In this document: positions 10,295 through 21,559 of the stretch, in pieces
Layout of the letters: every line of letters starts with the position of its first letter
Numbering within the stretch: position 1 is the stretch's first letter
Notes under the pieces: model-generated
What the model saw: the letters and a program-made list of their open reading frames with translations, nothing else
The model's database searches: none
What the model was told of the DNA's origin: nothing
Position numbers and translations under genes: made by a program
Assembly: GCA_014904985.1 (NCBI GenBank)
Contig: MU129206.1
Location: 1-55,789 of the forward strand
Origin: Hydnum rufescens UP504
Taxonomy: Eukaryota > Basidiomycota > Agaricomycetes > Cantharellales > Hydnaceae
Length of the DNA: 55,789 nucleotides
Direction of reading: 5' to 3'

Positions 10295-10861
10295 GCTGCG
10301 ATGAGAGCACCAAACAAATATAGACACGGATAAGTCCGACTAGGTCCGGTGTAAGTCCGGCTCAGTCCGAAGGAATCCGGGCAAGGCTGAGGTAAGAGGA
10401 GCGGAGGAGAATAGAGGAGAGCTCCAGCAGCCCGGAAGAGTCTAGGCGGAGGTGAGTACGACGGTCCTTAAGCTCGAGGAGTCAGCTGGACCACACTCGG
10501 AACTGTAGTCCAGGGTAATAGCAGAAATCCTGAGAGACCAAAGCTGAGGCCTCTGGACTTCGCCCCCGGACTACTTATACAGGACAGCTATACTACGAGG
10601 GGAGTGATCATCAAGGGGGAGGGTGGTTACAAGGGAGGTGGAAACAGGAACAGGGGAGCAGCCAGGAACAAGGACAGGTACTAGCGTGGGTAACTCGGAA
10701 TCAAAGGAAATGAAAGAGAAATGAAACGTGACAGAACGAACTCAGAAGCAAACGGAAACAAACGGAAACAAGAAGAAACAAACTGATGGAGCCCAGAGAG
10801 CACTGGAGACAAATCGGAAGCAAACCGGAGTTATCGGAAAAGAAGCGGACAAACCCTGACA
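10283..10861 (-). repeat. 5' LTR of the gypsy element (right)
   Basis: This 579-bp copy starts TGTCAGGG and ends CCCTGACA, and it holds only one GTAGTCC repeat. It would supply the promoter for the minus-strand gag-pol transcript, and its inner end contains the gag start codon. Confidence 0.92.
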
Positions 10862-11437
10862 GTGATCAACCATCAGAGCAAACCAGCCCATTGAATAAAA
10901 ACAGAAATACAGTCTCCCATCTACACACTGGCTGAACCAGAGTTTGATTTGACAGTCATCGGAGCTCCTAATCCTTCTTCTATACTGCATCTAAAGTTGC
11001 GCGGCACCCCCTTGGGACTGTTCTTAATACCCCAAGACAAATTCAAGTGCCGAGAAAGAAAACAACTATGTCGCTCATATAATCGACATTGACACAACAA
11101 ATGGAACATGGGCGACTCATCATAATGGAATACAATCTAATATCGCCTATGCTTTGGGTGGTCATGGGGGAAAGCCAAAAAAAAAAGTTTCACTCCTAGT
11201 TGATGACAACGGAAAAATGGTGGATTGTTGAGAGGACCACTGGTGCTGTAAGTGATAATCCAATAGAAAAATTGTTGCTAAGGATGTATTCTAGGCCAAG
11301 GGGTTAAAGTTTGTGGCCAATATGATGTAGTTCAAAGGGCCACCGCCCATACATTTGCATCCAGAGAAGTCCTGCGTCACCAATGTGAAAATAAGCAGCC
11401 ACCTGGCAATGACAGCCTGGAGCTGGTTGAAAAAACT
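10862..11437. other. No gene recognised; short block shared with 19.5 kb
   Basis: A stretch at about 10930-11000 (minus strand) resembles 19490-19565 (plus strand): both read AAGAAGG-ATT-GGAGCTCC, then TCAAATCAAACTCTGGT, then GTGTGTAG. The translated words GLGAPM are common to both. This suggests a fragment of the same unknown exon in both places. The rest shows no gene. Confidence 0.35.
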
Positions 11438-14032
11438 GTGGCATTCTTCCACATGCTAGTTGGTGAGAGCTGCAGTTTTGCGCATGGGGAACCTACAATA
11501 TTTGGTGTGGCAGAGCTCGAACAGAAAGAAGATGAGGATCAGAAGTGCCAAATACAAGAGTGGGCCAGGACCCCAAGTCACCCCAATGTGAAGGAAGAAT
11601 CCAGTTTGGAATTGGGAACGACAGTCAAAGCTTCGTCCAGTACATTACCACCTGTCACCTGACCTGCTGAGGTAACATTTCCATTAGGTGTGAGCATCAC
11701 TCACCACAGAACAAGGTGCACTGTTGGACTTCAGCTGGGCAATATGACACAGAATATCTTGCTGCCCTTTTTGCAAATGATCTGGATTGTACTTTCTCCA
11801 TTGAGAATGAAGCAGCCCAAGCTGGATATGGCCCCCTAGCCTGATGTTTCGTAACAACAAACAAGGCTTCTATGCAGGCTGTCTGCCATATGTGTTCCAC
11901 TCTTCCCAATCTCTACCTAACTACAAAGCCTTGATTTTATAGCCTCCACTCACCGTGATCCTTTCAGTGGCAGAATTATGGACACAGCCATGGTATTGAT
12001 GCTGTGCTCAGCAATACTACAACTATACACTCCTCTTGACCCTTCGCAGTGCCCAAGGGTCCTTCTTCTGTGCAAGGGTGTCCATACTCACCCCCTACCC
12101 ATCCCAGCATCTACCCCAGGACCAGTTCAGGCCGTTCTGCAGCAAGTGCTCCTCAGAACTGGTATTGAGCTGGGCCATATGACACCCTGCTGTGCCATGG
12201 TTAATCCATCTGTCACTACTGTGCTTAAGACAGTACTCCCACATCTTGCCGATCCGATGCTTGGAGACCTTCATATATCATTATATAATAAGAGTCACCT
12301 CGTGAGCCTCATTGAGAAAATAAAATTTGAGGTGTTCCCCATGGGTACGGATTGGGAAGGTTTGTACTGCGCTCAATTATATAATAGTTCCTAATCTACT
12401 AGAGGTTCTTATCCAGGGCTCACCCATTTTATGACAGTCCAGAATGAGAGTGTCACCAAAGAAGATCATTTTGTGCACCGGCTATGTGATAGTGTGCAAC
12501 CAGGGCTCTGCATGGCAGTGTGTATGCTACCAAAACAGAGTCGGGAACTGCAACAGACACATACCATCATGATGGACATATCCTTCAAACAGATTCAAGG
12601 GGGGTGGAAAGAATTCTCTCTCGAATCCTTTGATCTATGCCTTAATAAGGGCAAGCTTACCTAATGCCCTTGCTCGTTACCATACTGGGCACTAATGCTA
12701 TGCTCCTAGCTGTCTCATATTCAACTGTAATCATATGAAATGAAGATGCCAAAACACACTGAAAGATGCTCCATCTTATTGATGATATTGTATTGGAAGA
12801 CACAGGCCACCGACTACAATTTGAGCACATCCACTTTTACAATGGCTCCTCCGCATCCCAAGATGGGCATTGTGTCCAGAAGAATGCAATAATTGCTGAT
12901 GTGCACACTGGCCAAGCCTTGGCCAGTCTATTTAACAAGTTCTATTGAGTGGTAACTGACTATCCTTAATCGCAGGCATCAGTTTGTTTTTTTGTGACAT
13001 CACACTGTGGGCAAGCAAAGAATATCCAGACAAGGAGAACCCTGCCATGCAAGTGGGCCACTGGGACCTGTGGTTGAAGTTTGGTCCTTATGACCACCTC
13101 AGCTATATATATCGCCTGTGTCAGGTTCATGGATTCCGAAACATAGAAAAACAGAAAGTGACTGAGCATATTAAAGATCTGATGAGGAGCATCTGGTGCA
13201 TGAGACACCCATGCTTGGATGAGACCCTTGCAATAATACATGCCCATAACATGGCTGGGGCTGGTACATGATTAATTCCTCACAGCTCAATATGACACTG
13301 AAGGCCACAACTGGGCCACAATCTAGCATGGGTCAAGAATAAGAAGGATACACAATTCAGCCTCCCTGGAATGTGCTGGCAGTGCAGTAATATCCCTGAG
13401 GCCACATGGGTAAATGTATGTGACAACACGAATATTACTGAACAGGCACATATGGATAAGTATTGTGATGGCACAAAACAAAGCCTTCTTATTGGAATGC
13501 TGTGGTTGCGCATGTACACTATGAACAAGAGGGCCGCACAGGCAGCTACAAGGAAGGTGGGCATCCAAGAAAGCTATCGGACTGGGGACTATCGCAAGCG
13601 ATTGATTTTACAAGACCATCATTCTAGTGTGTCTTAAATTCCTGTGGCATATCTCTCAGATTCATACTAACACAAGATACTATTCCTATAGGTAGTGCAC
13701 GAGCCACCACTTTGATGGCTGCTGACAGCCACATAACAGCACACAACACCTCGATGGAGGCCCTGGCACTCAGCTGTGCTCATGCTCTACATGCCCTAGA
13801 CATGATCCATGGTACACCCATTGGCTCAATCTCTCCAGAAAAACAAAAGAGAAGTGTCCATAGTGTAGAGGTGGCACAGAAGCGATTGAAGACAGTCTCA
13901 GATCAAATTAATAACAAAATTGCCAAAGCAACACCCCACGTTACCTCTCACTTTCGTGGCTCTGGGAAAATTCCTATCTACCAAGTAAGCACTCATACAT
14001 ATTCCTCAATTCCACCTAACTGTAAATCCTAG
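11438..14032 (+). pseudogene. Decayed multi-exon transposase-like gene
   Basis: Plus-strand segments at 11438-11662, 11700-11900, 11978-12394, 12431-12664, 12766-12948, 12984-13271, 13371-13637 and 13712-14032 read as consecutive parts of one protein, separated by short introns and broken by stops. Telling words are FHMLVGESCSFAHGEPTI, VLLLCKGVHTHPLPIP, LISLYNKSHL-like helices, MMDISFKQI (a D-x-x-F-K block like the first catalytic Asp of Mutator-type transposases), RLQFEHIHF, NAIIADVHTGQALA and WVNVCDNTNITEQAHMDKY. From memory this resembles a transposase-like family spread through Agaricomycete genomes, perhaps related to MULE enzymes; that link is an inference. CpG is scarce and several stops are TGA or TAG at likely Arg or Gln positions. 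No terminal repeats were found around it. Confidence 0.6.
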
Positions 14033-14335
14033 GACCCCCTACAAGGCAGCTCATCAGTAACTCGCCCCATAGCCCTGCCAGCCCTTGGTCCTCAGTAGAT
14101 CCCTTTGAGTTTTGAGCAGGGCTGCCCATCTAGTTTGGCTGAATTCTCTCTCCAGTTTTCAGAGGATGAGCTTAAGGTGTTGGGTCAGATAGATTGGGAT
14201 GCTGCTTTTAGTCAGGCCACGTCCTCCCACTCTTAAATGTGTATGCTACAAAGCATGATTTGTTAAAGAACTACTATGTCTTTGATTTTATTTCAGATTA
14301 ACATAGGATATGATTGATTCATATTTGAGAATGCC

Positions 14336-15396
14336 TTATTGAGCTTTTTGAGAAATTCCCTTCCCCTTTCCAATGTACACTTCCTCTGTATCATCAGACT
14401 CAGTAGTACTTTGCTTGAGCTCATCCATACCTAATCCAACTCGATTACCATCGCAAAGGGGGATATGGGCATGAAGAGCCGCTCTGGTGAAGATGCGGCC
14501 ACAGTAGTCACATTTCTCAAGGGCATTAATAAGTCCCTGGAGGTCATGGGATTGGAGGCCCGTCGAGGATAGAGACTGAAGTGCCGAGATCTCTTGTGCA
14601 GAGCCATGCAGGTGTCCAGGGATGGAAACATCCAGGGCGAGGTGATGAGAGATGTGTTGCAATGACGAAGAAGAGGCAATGGACATGAGTGACACAGCTG
14701 GTGGTGCTTGTATGCGCTTTGAATTCAAAGCTGATGGATTCACATTGGTCCCTGCATGCTCTTCAGTATTCACAATCGCAAGGTGGGCTGACCAACATGA
14801 GGGTACAGTATTCATAGCATTGTGCCCTAAATAGGGGATTAGTAATGAGGGAGGGAAGTCAATGAAAGTGATGTATGCCTTAGGCTCCAATGCACAAGCC
14901 CCATAGGTCTGTTAGAAGACCGTCAAAGCCAAGCTAAATTAACCAGAATGGACTGTTAATGTCGACACTGCAAACTAGACCATCAGGACTCACTTCTGAA
15001 TTCACACCATGCTCTGGGACATATAGCATAAAAAGCTCCATCTTGGTTATCCCTGACTCTAGCATGCTTCCAGAAGCACGTAGTTAGGCTGCTTTGAAAA
15101 CCATCAAAAACACAGAAACACTGAGGTAGTGGAATTGCAAGTGGCTGGTGTGCCAAACAGAACACATTCAGGGAGTCTAAGCCAACCAGTGCACCACCAT
15201 GATGTGATGGTCTTCAAATACATTAGCAGGAAGAGCATAGTGGGATCTTTGAGACAACATACCTTTCCCAAATTACAATGTCATGAACAGTGAGGTTACA
15301 TGTCACAGCATGGCCTAGAAAGTCTGCCCGTTGAAGGTCCACCATAATTGACTGGAAAAGAGCAGGTTCATGGAGGTGAAAGTATGGACTTGCCAT
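14336..15396 (-). CDS. Unrecognised protein with C2HC-type finger, three exons
   Basis: Proposed exons are 15396-15263 (from ATG, MASPYFHLHEPALF), 15176-14994 and 14908-14336. The introns open with GTATGT and GTGAGT and close with CTTAG and AACAG. Exons 2 and 3 join in frame; exon 1 to exon 2 is off by one base, so either a splice site is misplaced or the gene carries a lesion. The second exon is Cys- and aromatic-rich (CFCVFDGF, CFWKHARVRDNQDGAFYAIC). The last exon holds CDYCGRIFTRAALHAHIPLC, a C-x2-C...H...C finger likely to bind zinc, and ends in an acidic tail. It lies just downstream of the transposase relic and converges with it. Function is unknown. Confidence 0.5.
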
Positions 15397-15654
15397 GAGA
15401 ACACAATATATGAGAAAAGGGCAACAGAAACGAGAGGGAGATGACAACCTAAAAAGTGCATGTAGGGAAACCGTATTTGTCTAGTTTTTATAGACATGGG
15501 ACCTTATTCATAGCCATCCAGTAAGCGAGTGGGACTTGAGTGGGACAAGGCCCCTAAAAACACACAATGGGTATGGACATGCGGTTGCACAGAGAATGTT
15601 CCTAGGATTCCGGCTCATACCGGTGACACTCCTGAGTGGGACTCATCGACTATA

Positions 15655-16085
15655 TACCCGGTCTAGAGGTCAGACCCATGGGTCTAGAGGTCAAACCCAT
15701 GGGTTTGGGGGTCAAACCCATGGGTCTCGGGGTGAGACCCATGGGTCTGGGGGCCAAACTCATGAGTTTGATGGTCCACCTCATGGGTCTGAGGATCTAA
15801 CTCATGGGTATGAGGGTCTCACTCATGAGTCTGAGGGTCTCACTCATGAGTCCAGGGCTCCAACCCATGGGTCTGGGGTCAAACTCATGGGTCTGGAGGT
15901 CAAACTCATGGCTCTAGGGGTCAAACCCATGGGTCTAATGCTCTAACTCATGGGTCAGCAGGTCCCACCCATGGGTGGAGTGGCCCAGCCCATGAGTTTT
16001 ATTGTCAATACCCTGCCCTGACCATGCCAAAACCATGGTTTAGTGCTGTCCCCTCATGGGTCAATATTTGTCCAACCCATGGGTC
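15655..16085. repeat. Minisatellite, ~24-bp unit with CCATGG palindrome
   Basis: About eighteen degenerate units of the type GGTCAAACCCATGGGTCTGG follow one another. Each contains the palindrome ACCCATGGGT or its ACTCATGAGT variant, in which both halves change together. One frame reads as an eight-residue repeat (GQTHGSRG), but no gene signals accompany it. Confidence 0.88.
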
Positions 16086-16225
16086 TGTGATAGGTTGGGG
16101 GACCCTTTGGGTCCTCTCCTGTGCAGTAAAAGCTGACCCAAAGGGTCCAAATCTATCTGCCTGAGGTGAATTGTACTCACCAATAGTAGGAGCCAGGAAG
16201 ATAATCAAGCATCACTCGCATGAAC

Positions 16226-16790
16226 CGCCTAAACACGGAACATGCAGACTGGGTAGAATGCTTGTTCATGGATTTTACGAGAATGATGAGAGTGATGCCA
16301 GCCAGAACAGTGGACCTGATATGTGGGCAGTAATCAGTAATGTCGAACCGGGTTGAGACTGGGTAGAATGTTCATTCATGAGCAATGACTCTGACAGTAG
16401 CTGTTGAACTGGATTGCATAAGCCTGGGACACGCAGACTGGGTAGAATGCCCATCCACAGATTTTACAATCACAATTCCAGGTGATAAGGCTACAAGCAG
16501 TGGTGTGATGGAACACACAGACTGGATAGAATGCTTGCTCATGGATTTTATGAGAGCGACAAGTGTGATGCCAATCAGAATGGTGGACCCAATACGTGGG
16601 CAGTAATCAGTACTGTCAAACCAGGTTGCATAAACCCAGACTGGGTAGAATGTTCATTCATGAGTGATGACTCTGTCTGTCAAACTGGATCGCATAAGCC
16701 TGGGACATGCAGACTGGGTAGAATGCCTGTCCACAGATTTTACAATCACAATTCCAAGTGATAAGGCTACAAGCAGTGTCAAAACGAACT
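16226..16790. repeat. Two copies of a ~285-bp compound repeat
   Basis: Copies at about 16226-16510 and 16515-16790 share the same order of words: CAGACTGGGTAGAATGCTTG, GGGCAGTAATCAGTA, GACTGGGTAGAATGTTCATT, CATAAGCCTGGGACA and GATAAGGCTACAAGCAGTG. The 17-bp subrepeat GACTGGGTAGAATG recurs three times per copy. Confidence 0.85.
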
Positions 16791-17565
16791 TTCCGGATGC
16801 AAACCGGAAAACCAGCAATTCAACACCCCAGTGAGAGACATGCGCCTCAAAGTAAATTCAAATTTGTTCACAAATCAAAAATCAAATAATGTTCTAAGAC
16901 TAGCTATATCAACTGCACCCTCGCCTGATCAATACTGGCTGCTTTCGCTCACACAACAGGGTTTCCTGACCTCCAAGTCAAAAATTCTTCCACATACATG
17001 ACAGTGAGGTCAAAGCTGATGAGTGATTTTCACTTTGCTCCCTCATGCCTTAAGAGTGTATTTCCTGGTAGGGAAGTGAATGTCCTGTTTGTGTCGCTTT
17101 TCCATCTTCCCTGATTGCTGGTGCCAGAAAAAAGATTTAGGTGCATTGGGCATCAATAGGGGAATAGTGAGAAGGGGGTAACCCACCCTTGTCAATCGAC
17201 AGCAGATGGCATGGGTTTTCTTTACACACAGGTCTGTCCAGAGGAAGGTACTTCTTGTTCTTGTAATATTCTCACAGATTCTGGCATGGTTTTTGGTTCG
17301 TGACAGTCAGAACACAGGTGATAGATTTGTGAACAGTGGAGCTAAAGGTGTAGGAGAAACAGGTGCATTCATTTGTTAGTGGAGAAAATCACTATGTGTG
17401 ACACACATTTGGGAGAGCTTGGATGCCAATGGAGAGGCAATCTTTTGCACACACAGGCTCAGGCTAAGAAGCTCTGTCTTGAGCTCTTGCAGTTGTTTTG
17501 TCAAGTCAGACTTTGACCAATATATTTTTGAATATTTGCACCACAGTCAATATGCCTGTCCACAT
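16791..17565. other. No gene recognised
   Basis: Mostly AT-rich sequence with no convincing frame. The segment just before 17566 (FDQYIFEYLHHSQYACPHQAG in plus translation, 17510-17572) has some protein texture, but no start, splice site or partner segment was found. Confidence 0.3.
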
Positions 17566-17786
17566 CAGGCTGGTCAGTCATGGGGGGGACCTAATTTAGG
17601 TACCACTTTCAGGGCAGAAAATGGTACCTAAGAGGTCCCCCAAACCTTATGGCCGAAATTAGGCCATTTCAATTCAGTTTTTGGGCCATCTGTCGGCCAA
17701 TCCATGGCTGTGCTAGATTATTTATTATTATTATTATTTGTTTACTATTTATTATTATTATTATTACTACTATTATTATATACATA

Positions 17787-18972
17787 TTATCCCCCCCGGG
17801 GTCTGCCACCACAGGGGGGGGGGTGTGGTTCCTGCGGGTCATGCACCTGCATATACCCACCACACCCGCCACAGCGGGTGGGGTTCATATGCCCCGGTTG
17901 GGGCTGGTTCCATTTGGGTGCTCCCTCAAGGGAGTGGGTTTTCGTTCACGGTTTTTGTTCCCAGGGTGTCATTTGGCAGGTTCAGGGGGGGTTCGTGTGG
18001 GTTCTGGTCAAGGGTCTATAGAAATAAGGGATTCAATGTTAGTACAACATTAATGCAATGCAAAAGAGCAGCTTATGCTGCTCTTTTTGTGCCACAAGAC
18101 TAAGAAATAAAAAAAACATAACACATACCTTGTACCCCACACCCGCAGGTGTAGGGTACTGGGACTGTGCATGCCGGCTCGTATGCATGGTGGTTCATAC
18201 AGGTCCCCTGTCATTCAGGGGTCGATAGGCCAGCTGGTATGTGCAGCGGTTTGTATGGGTCCCCTTGTTCAGGTGTTGATGGGTGGGGTTATGGGGGTTC
18301 TTGTGTAGGTATTCATTCACACAGGAAGTGGTGACCTAGAATATAAGATTATATGTTAGTTAAGAGTCAATGACCATGCAAAAAGAGCAGCTTTTGCTGC
18401 TCTTTTTGCATGCCTGTAGCTACTGGGGGGGGGGACTCACATTATATAGTACCACACACACACCATGGTGGGTGTGTGGTTCCTGGGGGCCTCATTTGGC
18501 GCATTGCCATAGGTCGCATTGCCATGTGTCACATTACCGTGTATCACGTCTTCATTTGGCACATTGCCATGTTGCGCTGTTGTGCATTGTGTTTCTGTGT
18601 CGCATTGCTGGATGTCACGTTGCTGTGTCACATTTCCGTATGTTGCGTGGCTGTTTGGGCCTCATCATGCATTGGATGAGGCCTCAATCTAAAATAAATA
18701 AAGAGACATTAGTAAGATGTTCCAAAGCAGCACAAAAAGAGCAGCTTTCGCTGCTCTTTTTGCACTGCTGTATCTACTAGAAAAAATACTCACCTTGTGA
18801 CCACACACCCACAGCGGCAGGTGTGTGGTCATGTGGTTGCCTTTTCAGGTGGTTGCTTGTTGTGGTTGTGGAGATAGGAAGCAAGATGCAGATTCAACAC
18901 TGGCAATTGCCAATACTCAAGAAGCGCCCAAGCGCTGCCACTGCAAGCACAGTACACAATAGTACCAAGCAT
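17787..18972 (-). CDS. Hairpin-exon gene, family-2 arm of copy I (shortened)
   Basis: The gene starts at the ATG at 18972 (ML-GTIVYCACSGSAWALLEYW) and ends at a TAA at 17787, matching the gene at 34807-38001. Exons are separated by ~105-nt introns centred on hairpins at 18740, 18390 and 18075. The second exon reads QQRDIQQCDTETQC, then HGNVTHGNATYGNAPNEAP and NHTPTMV-CVWYY just before the 5' splice site. The last exon ends with a C-x2-C pair in RCGGCGGYMQ. Compared with copy II, two exon-intron modules are missing: the exon at 18130-18290 is a fusion of two exons that are separate there, as expected from recombination between similar exons. The protein has no recognised domain. Confidence 0.55.
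18061..18770 (-). repeat. Three intronic hairpins of copy I, family-2 arm
   Basis: Stems lie at 18061-18089, 18376-18411 and 18727-18770, each AAAAGAGCAGC, a 4-nt loop and GCTGCTCTTTT. The outermost bases extend the stem differently in each, for example ATGC/GCAT at the middle one. They lie between a GTGAGT/GTATGT donor and a CTAAC-TAG acceptor. Confidence 0.9.
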
Positions 18973-19104
18973 GTATATTATAGATGAATACTATATAATA
19001 AAATTTTGTCCAGGAAAACCTGAAGAAGAGGATGGTAATGAGTCAGAGCTCAATAAGGCATCAGATGGGTAATTACAGAGTGGATTGGGCCACTTCTACA
19101 CATC

Positions 19105-21555
19105 AGAAAATGCTCCAAGACATTGTCACAACATCTTGCCCATCTTAGCGACATATCATTACCTTTCATTGTGCTTGCGGGAGCGACTGTAGTATTGGTC
19201 ATACTCCACACATGCTTATCGCGTTTTCCTTCGTAGGTAGCGAGATGTTCATTGGTTGCGTTATAAGTGTCCCACATGATTCACTTGTGCCCACAATTGT
19301 TATCATTTTCAATCTCTACAATCATGGGCCTGAATCTGCTCTAACGCTAGATAGATACCTTTCTGGTCCTACATCACTTATATTGAGTTATCCTCAAGCG
19401 GAAGTTTCTATGGCAGTGGCCCATGTGGTACAACAATACACATGCTACATCCGCAACAATAGCGAAAGCAGTAATACGAGCCAACCCGCGGCTAAGAAGA
19501 AGGGATTGGGAGCTCCCATGGACTGGTCAAATCAAACTCTGGTGTCAGACACAGGTGTGTAGGCCCCTAGCTTACACACATCCAATTCTCTGCCATCTCA
19601 GAATGGTTTCTGGTTCCTTCTGGAATCGGAGTGATCGGATCTCGGCATCAACCAAGTTGGTGTATCAGGTCATCTGCAGGCAATACCGGTATGCATCGCG
19701 AGACGCATGAGATAGTGGAACCTTACAGCGACCCCAGTTTGCTAAGGATGAAAAGCAGCCCTACATCGGAGAGCACAGTGGCTGAGTTATTGAAAGAGGC
19801 ATGATATCCAGTTATTTGCTATTTGAGCACTACTTAAGCTGCTGAATATTCAGTGATGTGTAACCCCCTATTTGTGTCCTCCTGGTCAAAATGCGGAATT
19901 CTACCACGTTCTGCCAACGTCAGTTACCTCTAGTCTGCTCTGCTTCCATGGAGTAGCATTTTGACAGGCCTTCATCTCATTTGTTTCATGATCTCCATTT
20001 CGATCTGGTAGTTTGATTTCTCATCATACTTACAACATCACTTCTCAGTCTCATATCCCTTGATGCCAATGCGAATCTCAATTAACCATATACTCGATCT
20101 GCAACTATTCGCTATAGTTAGTATGATTCGTCATATATATAGGCGCGATATCTATGTGACTGGCGCCCCAGTGTGATTAGAGGTGTAACTTTGGAGGCAT
20201 CACAGGAATGGGATTCTTTTTAGATCAGTACTCTCTTCAGATGCAAGCAGATTTTGTAGACAGTAGTATATTCCAGTAGTGAGAAGATGGGGGGATACAG
20301 GAAAATCTACCAGCTTTTATACCTTTCTGAAGGTGGCTGTGTTTAAAGAATATGACTCACTCCTAGGTGAGTCATATGTGAGAACAATAGGGTTGTCAAG
20401 GAGGGTGAGTCATTCATAAACAGAACAAGAACGGTCTGCTAAGAAAAGGTGTTTAATACTCTTCATTAAACTGGTTGCAAGGAAGGTGAGTCATTCATAT
20501 AACGAGAAAAAAGGGTAAATCCAAGGAGAGTTTCGTTTCCTATCTGTGGGTTCTCAGAGTTTTATTTACTTGTGGCATGGCGGCCATCATTAATTCCAAA
20601 GGATAGGGAATTTGCGAAGTAATTCCCACGAGATTAATGATAATGTAGATTTTGTAATAGACTAGCCGCATGTCGACTTTTCCCACGGTTGCTGTGTTGT
20701 GAACTGGGACAAGTGCATGGATATGGCGAGATTGCCGGATTCATGACCCAAACCGCGTTTGCATCCCGTAAATAACAACATAATTTGTGATTAACTCGAT
20801 GGAATCCTCGATTTGTCAGAATGTTAGTCATCCAACCTAGACCTTGTGGAGTGCAGTTTGGTGTCAGAAGGCACACTGGTAGTGGAACCGGACCGTGAGA
20901 ATTCTCCAGCCAGTTTATGATGGATGTAAATATTCTGATAGTAATAGGGTGTTGGCAGAGTTGCAGTTTTGATCTGTTCTTCGGCGTGGAGCATCAGGTA
21001 CCTTGGAAGGCAGGGACTTCTCCTCCTTTATACTCACTTCTCAGCCGGCCCTGCAGCCCTGGGTCTAACCAGAGGAATAAGAATCGCGAACTGACAGGAG
21101 AAATGTATGTCGTGGCGCTTTCTATATAACTATTCCCAGATTGTTTGCAGTAATATCATTCGCATCTCGCTGAGATTGTCACTGTGCTACCTTTTCTAGC
21201 ATCCGTAGCAACCCTTGCGTGTTTGCTTACCATCTTCGAAAGGTTGAATCGATACTTTCTAAGCATTATATGGCACCTCCGTTCCAATCAAAGAACAGAA
21301 CGACGTATACTTAGAGAGATGAATTCGATTTCCGTGCTACATATCCAATAATATCTAATTCATAGATGACGGATCTACCAATGATCATTCCAAACGATGT
21401 CAATGAGAAGATGAGGTTATTTTTCTGATGCCTCATCCTTTTTCTGTAACAAAGCGACTATAGGAACACACCACAAGGCAGTCAACAGTGACAACACAAC
21501 CACCCATCATGTGGAAACATTGCCTTTAACCAAAATGGGGCCCCCTTGATCAAAA
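19105..21555. other. Middle segment of copy I, not shared with copy II
   Basis: Similarity to the arms stops abruptly after GGGCCACTTCTACACATC at 19103 and resumes just before the exon-end palindrome at 21562. The 2.4 kb between has clearly more CpG than its surroundings. A plus-strand frame (19212-19562) and its continuation to 19710 (SFWNRSDRISASTKLVYQV) look partly protein-like but are not recognised. It may be an insertion, or host DNA between two arms that moved separately. Confidence 0.45.
20353..20493. promoter_or_regulatory. Cluster of four TGA(C/G)TCA motifs
   Basis: TGACTCA at 20353-20359 and TGAGTCA at 20368-20374, 20406-20412 and 20487-20493 match the Gcn4/AP-1 bZIP binding word. 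The first two form a palindrome, TATGACTCAC-6-GTGAGTCATA. No gene start is assigned nearby, so any regulatory role is unproven. Confidence 0.35.
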
Positions 21556-21559
21556 CAAG

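Larger units (their letters stand above)
3546..10861 (-). mobile_element. Ty3/gypsy chromovirus-type LTR retrotransposon
   Basis: Two LTRs (3546-4193 and 10283-10861) bound a minus-strand gag-protease-RT-RNase H-integrase-chromodomain series, the order typical of Ty3/gypsy chromoviruses. LTR ends are the 8-bp inverted pair TGTCAGGG/CCCTGACA. The flanking five bases (ACGAC left, GTGAT right) do not match, so no target-site duplication is visible and the element may have arisen by recombination between copies. The reading frames are interrupted by CGA-to-TGA stops and single-base indels. LTRs are very similar except for one extra 69-bp repeat in the left copy, which suggests a fairly recent insertion. 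An additional spliced gene runs the opposite way between the chromodomain end and the left LTR. Confidence 0.95.

Noticed and set aside
3541..10866. Target-site duplication for the large gypsy element
   Set aside because: Bases flanking the LTRs (ACGAC and GTGAT) do not match in any alignment tried.
15536..15946. GQTHGSRG-type repeat protein
   Set aside because: The frame is a by-product of a 24-bp minisatellite and lacks support at either end.
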